Source: Armatimonadota bacterium
GTDB lineage: Bacteria; Armatimonadota; UBA5829
Assembly: GCA_023398345.1 (NCBI GenBank)
Contig: JAEWSK010000192.1
Coordinates: 1 to 6,093 of the forward strand
Length of the DNA: 6,093 bases
Direction of reading: 5' to 3'
In this document: one piece after another, positions 4,202 through 6,093 of the stretch
How the letters are laid out: every line of letters starts with the position of its first letter
How positions within the stretch are numbered: position 1 is the first letter of the stretch
Notes under the pieces: generated by a model
What the model was told of the DNA's origin: nothing
Seen by the model: the letters and a program-made list of their open reading frames with translations, nothing else
Database searches by the model: none
Made by a program: the position numbers and the translations under genes

Positions 4202-6093
4202 CGAAAGAGATTCAGTCACCTCAATATTTGGCTCCAATGTATTTAATGAAGCCACTATGCGAGAGAGACTGCCAAAGGATGTTTATAAGCAAATAAAGGC
4301 AACAATCGACTATGGCGAGCCACTCGATCACTCTATAGCCGGAGTTGTGGCAAATGCAATGAAGGACTGGGCCATAGAAAAGGGTGTTACGCACTTCTGC
4401 CATTGGTTCCAGCCGATGACCGGTGTTACAGCCGAAAAGCATGACTCATTCATATCCCCGACCGGCGATGGCCGTACGCTTATGGAATTTTCAGCAAAAG
4501 AGCTGATACAGGGCGAACCGGATGCTTCCAGTTTTCCGTCCGGCGGTTTGAGGGCAACCTTTGAGGCACGAGGATATACGGCATGGGACTGCACTTCCCC
4601 CGTGTTTGTCAAAGATGACGGCGCGGCCGTAACATTGTATATCCCCAGCGTGTTTTGTTCGTATACGAGTGAAGCGCTGGACAAGAAAACGCCGCTGCTT
4701 CGGTCAATGGATGCCCTGAATAAGCAGGCGCTGCGTGTTTTGCGATCTCTCGGCAACACCACTACGCGCAGGGTCGTATCAACACTCGGCGCTGAGCAGG
4801 AGTATTTCTTAATTGATGCCGAGTTTATTCGCAAGCGAATGGACGTTGTGCTCACAGGTCGAACGCTCTTTGGGTCATCGTCGCCCAAAGGCCAGGAGAT
4901 GGAAGACCACTACTTTGGGGCCATCCACCCGAGGATTGCGGCCTTTATGGACGAGCTGAATACAGAACTCTGGAAACTCGGCGTAACTGCAAAGACACAG
5001 CACAACGAGGTAGCGCCTGCACAGTATGAAATGGCGCCCGTGTTTGCAACTGTCAATGTTGCCACCGATCACAATCAGCTCACGATGGAGTGCATGCAAA
5101 ATGTTGCAATGCGACATGGCTTTGCTTGTCTGCTGCATGAAAAACCATTTGCCGGCGTGAACGGCAGTGGAAAGCACAACAACTGGAGTCTGTCGACCGA
5201 CGAAGGCGCTAACTTGCTCGATCCAGGCAAAACTCCGCACGAAAACATGCAGTTTTTGGTGTTTTTGTGCTCAGTGATAAAGGCCGTTGACGAATATTCT
5301 GAAATACTTAGAGCATCTGCTGCAAGCGCTGGAAATGACCATCGTTTAGGTGCAAATGAAGCGCCGCCGGCGATTGTGTCGATCTTCCTCGGTGATCTTA
5401 TTAGCGATATGCTCGATCGACTCTGTGGCGGATCGGGTTCTGGGGCAGTTAAAGAAGGCGGCGACTTGCAACTCGGCGTCAGCACGCTGCCACCTATACC
5501 GAGCGATGCAACCGACAGAAACAGAACTTCGCCTTTCGCGTTTACAGGAAATAAGTTCGAGTTCAGAATGGTCGGTTCAAGCCAGTCAACGGCAGGCCCA
5601 TGCTTCGTGCTCAACACTATAGTTGCCGACGTGCTTGCCGATATCGCAGACCAGCTTGAAGAAGCCGACGATGTGACGGCGAAGGTGCAGGATGTTTTAA
5701 AGAAGATTGTAACCGAGCATCGCAAGATCATCTTCAATGGCGACAACTACACCGACGAGTGGGTTATCGAAGCTGAGAAGCGCGGACTGCCCAATGCCCA
5801 CAACACTATCGACGCTCTTGATTGCATGGGAAGCGACAAAGTAAAGGCGCTGTTCTCAAAGCACGGCGTGCTTACAGCAGAAGAGCTTCATGCGAGACAT
5901 GAAATATTGCTTGAGCGCTACAGCAAAGAGATCAACATCGAAGCGCTTACCACAATCGACATTGCAAACCGCCAGATTCTGCCCGCAGTCTTGGCCTATT
6001 CCGGCAAGCTGCTCGATTCCATTGCCAAGGCAAAAGAATCAGGTGTGACGGCTCCTGCTCACACTAAGGCATATGAAGAAGTGTCCGCACTGG
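4194..6093 (+). CDS. glnN: Glutamine synthetase type III (partial, C-terminus missing)
   Basis: ATP-dependent ligation of ammonia to glutamate, giving glutamine; a cytosolic large oligomer in this class. ATG 4194 is chosen because GGGAAAGGGG (4177-4186) lies 7 nt upstream and leaves about ten residues before the conserved IFGSNVFN, as is usual in GSIII. An ATG at 4146 in the same frame lacks a good SD. The 633 codons present, of about 700-730 expected, run off the right edge. Motifs in order: GSIII N-terminal segment FGSNVFNEATMRERLP (12-27), WFQPMTG (71-77), the metal-binding GAEQEYFLID (199-208, with Glu201 and Glu203), QHNEVAPAQYE (269-279), the glutamate-binding NGSGKHNNWS (323-332), NDHRLGANEAPPA (381-393), and DRNRTSPFAFTGNKFEFRMVGS (441-462, catalytic arginines). 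The helical region 480-633 is the GSIII-specific C-terminal part. All active-site blocks are intact, so the enzyme should be functional. The long leader with possible coupling suggests post-transcriptional control. No GlnR or NtrC site was recognised. Confidence 0.98.
   Translation, partial: MDNERDSVTSIFGSNVFNEATMRERLPKDVYKQIKATIDYGEPLDHSIAGVVANAMKDWAIEKGVTHFCHWFQPMTGVTAEKHDSFISPTGDGRTLMEFSAKELIQGEPDASSFPSGGLRATFEARGYTAWDCTSPVFVKDDGAAVTLYIPSVFCSYTSEALDKKTPLLRSMDALNKQALRVLRSLGNTTTRRVVSTLGAEQEYFLIDAEFIRKRMDVVLTGRTLFGSSSPKGQEMEDHYFGAIHPRIAAFMDELNTELWKLGVTAKTQHNEVAPAQYEMAPVFATVNVATDHNQLTMECMQNVAMRHGFACLLHEKPFAGVNGSGKHNNWSLSTDEGANLLDPGKTPHENMQFLVFLCSVIKAVDEYSEILRASAASAGNDHRLGANEAPPAIVSIFLGDLISDMLDRLCGGSGSGAVKEGGDLQLGVSTLPPIPSDATDRNRTSPFAFTGNKFEFRMVGSSQSTAGPCFVLNTIVADVLADIADQLEEADDVTAKVQDVLKKIVTEHRKIIFNGDNYTDEWVIEAEKRGLPNAHNTIDALDCMGSDKVKALFSKHGVLTAEELHARHEILLERYSKEINIEALTTIDIANRQILPAVLAYSGKLLDSIAKAKESGVTAPAHTKAYEEVSAL

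Noticed and set aside
5075..5746. 223-codon minus-strand frame, long and Ser-rich
   Set aside because: Exact antisense of conserved glnN active-site blocks; its length reflects the codon bias of the real gene.

Overview
The window looks like ordinary bacterial chromosome of moderate GC with short intergenic gaps and clear Shine-Dalgarno sites. It carries three recognisable genes and two unfamiliar ones. A sugar-type ABC transporter binding protein, a GlnN-type (type III) glutamine synthetase and a eukaryote-like IMP dehydrogenase suggest a free-living heterotroph from a less-studied phylum. Armatimonadota would fit, but this is a guess from gene content and no phylogenetic marker is present. 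I see no tRNA, rRNA, CRISPR array, insertion sequence or phage gene.

Layout. (1) 1-653, minus strand: the N-terminal 217 codons of a secreted solute-binding protein of a carbohydrate ABC transporter, running off the left edge. (2) 654-812: a divergent promoter region with a -10 box for each direction and a perfect 9-bp inverted repeat midway between them. (3) 813-2342, plus strand: guaB, a full-length IMP dehydrogenase (509 aa) with a CBS pair. Its catalytic-loop and flap sequences are of the eukaryotic class. (4) 2377-2405: a strong hairpin between convergent genes, probably a bidirectional terminator. (5) 2430-3413, minus: a 327-aa secreted protein of unknown function built from two diverged repeats. 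(6) 3414-3620: a gap with a short palindrome and a bulged hairpin but no convincing promoter. (7) 3621-3959, minus: a 112-aa very acidic cytosolic protein of unknown function, starting at TTG. (8) 3960-4193: back-to-back promoters whose -35 regions interpenetrate, then a leader of about 155 nt before glnN with a possible 40-codon upstream ORF and a GNRA-capped hairpin. (9) 4194-6093, plus: type III glutamine synthetase, 633 codons, cut by the right edge.

How the genes relate. There is no multi-gene operon of known function. guaB (GMP synthesis) and glnN (glutamine supply) both belong to nitrogen and nucleotide metabolism; glutamine is the amide donor for the next GMP step, GuaA, which is not in the window. 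Each has its own promoter. The most interesting points are the eukaryote-type IMPDH with a Ser-to-Tyr change at a normally conserved IMP-phosphate position, the glnN leader, the interlocked divergent promoters, and the duplicated secreted protein. I found no clearly new multi-gene system.
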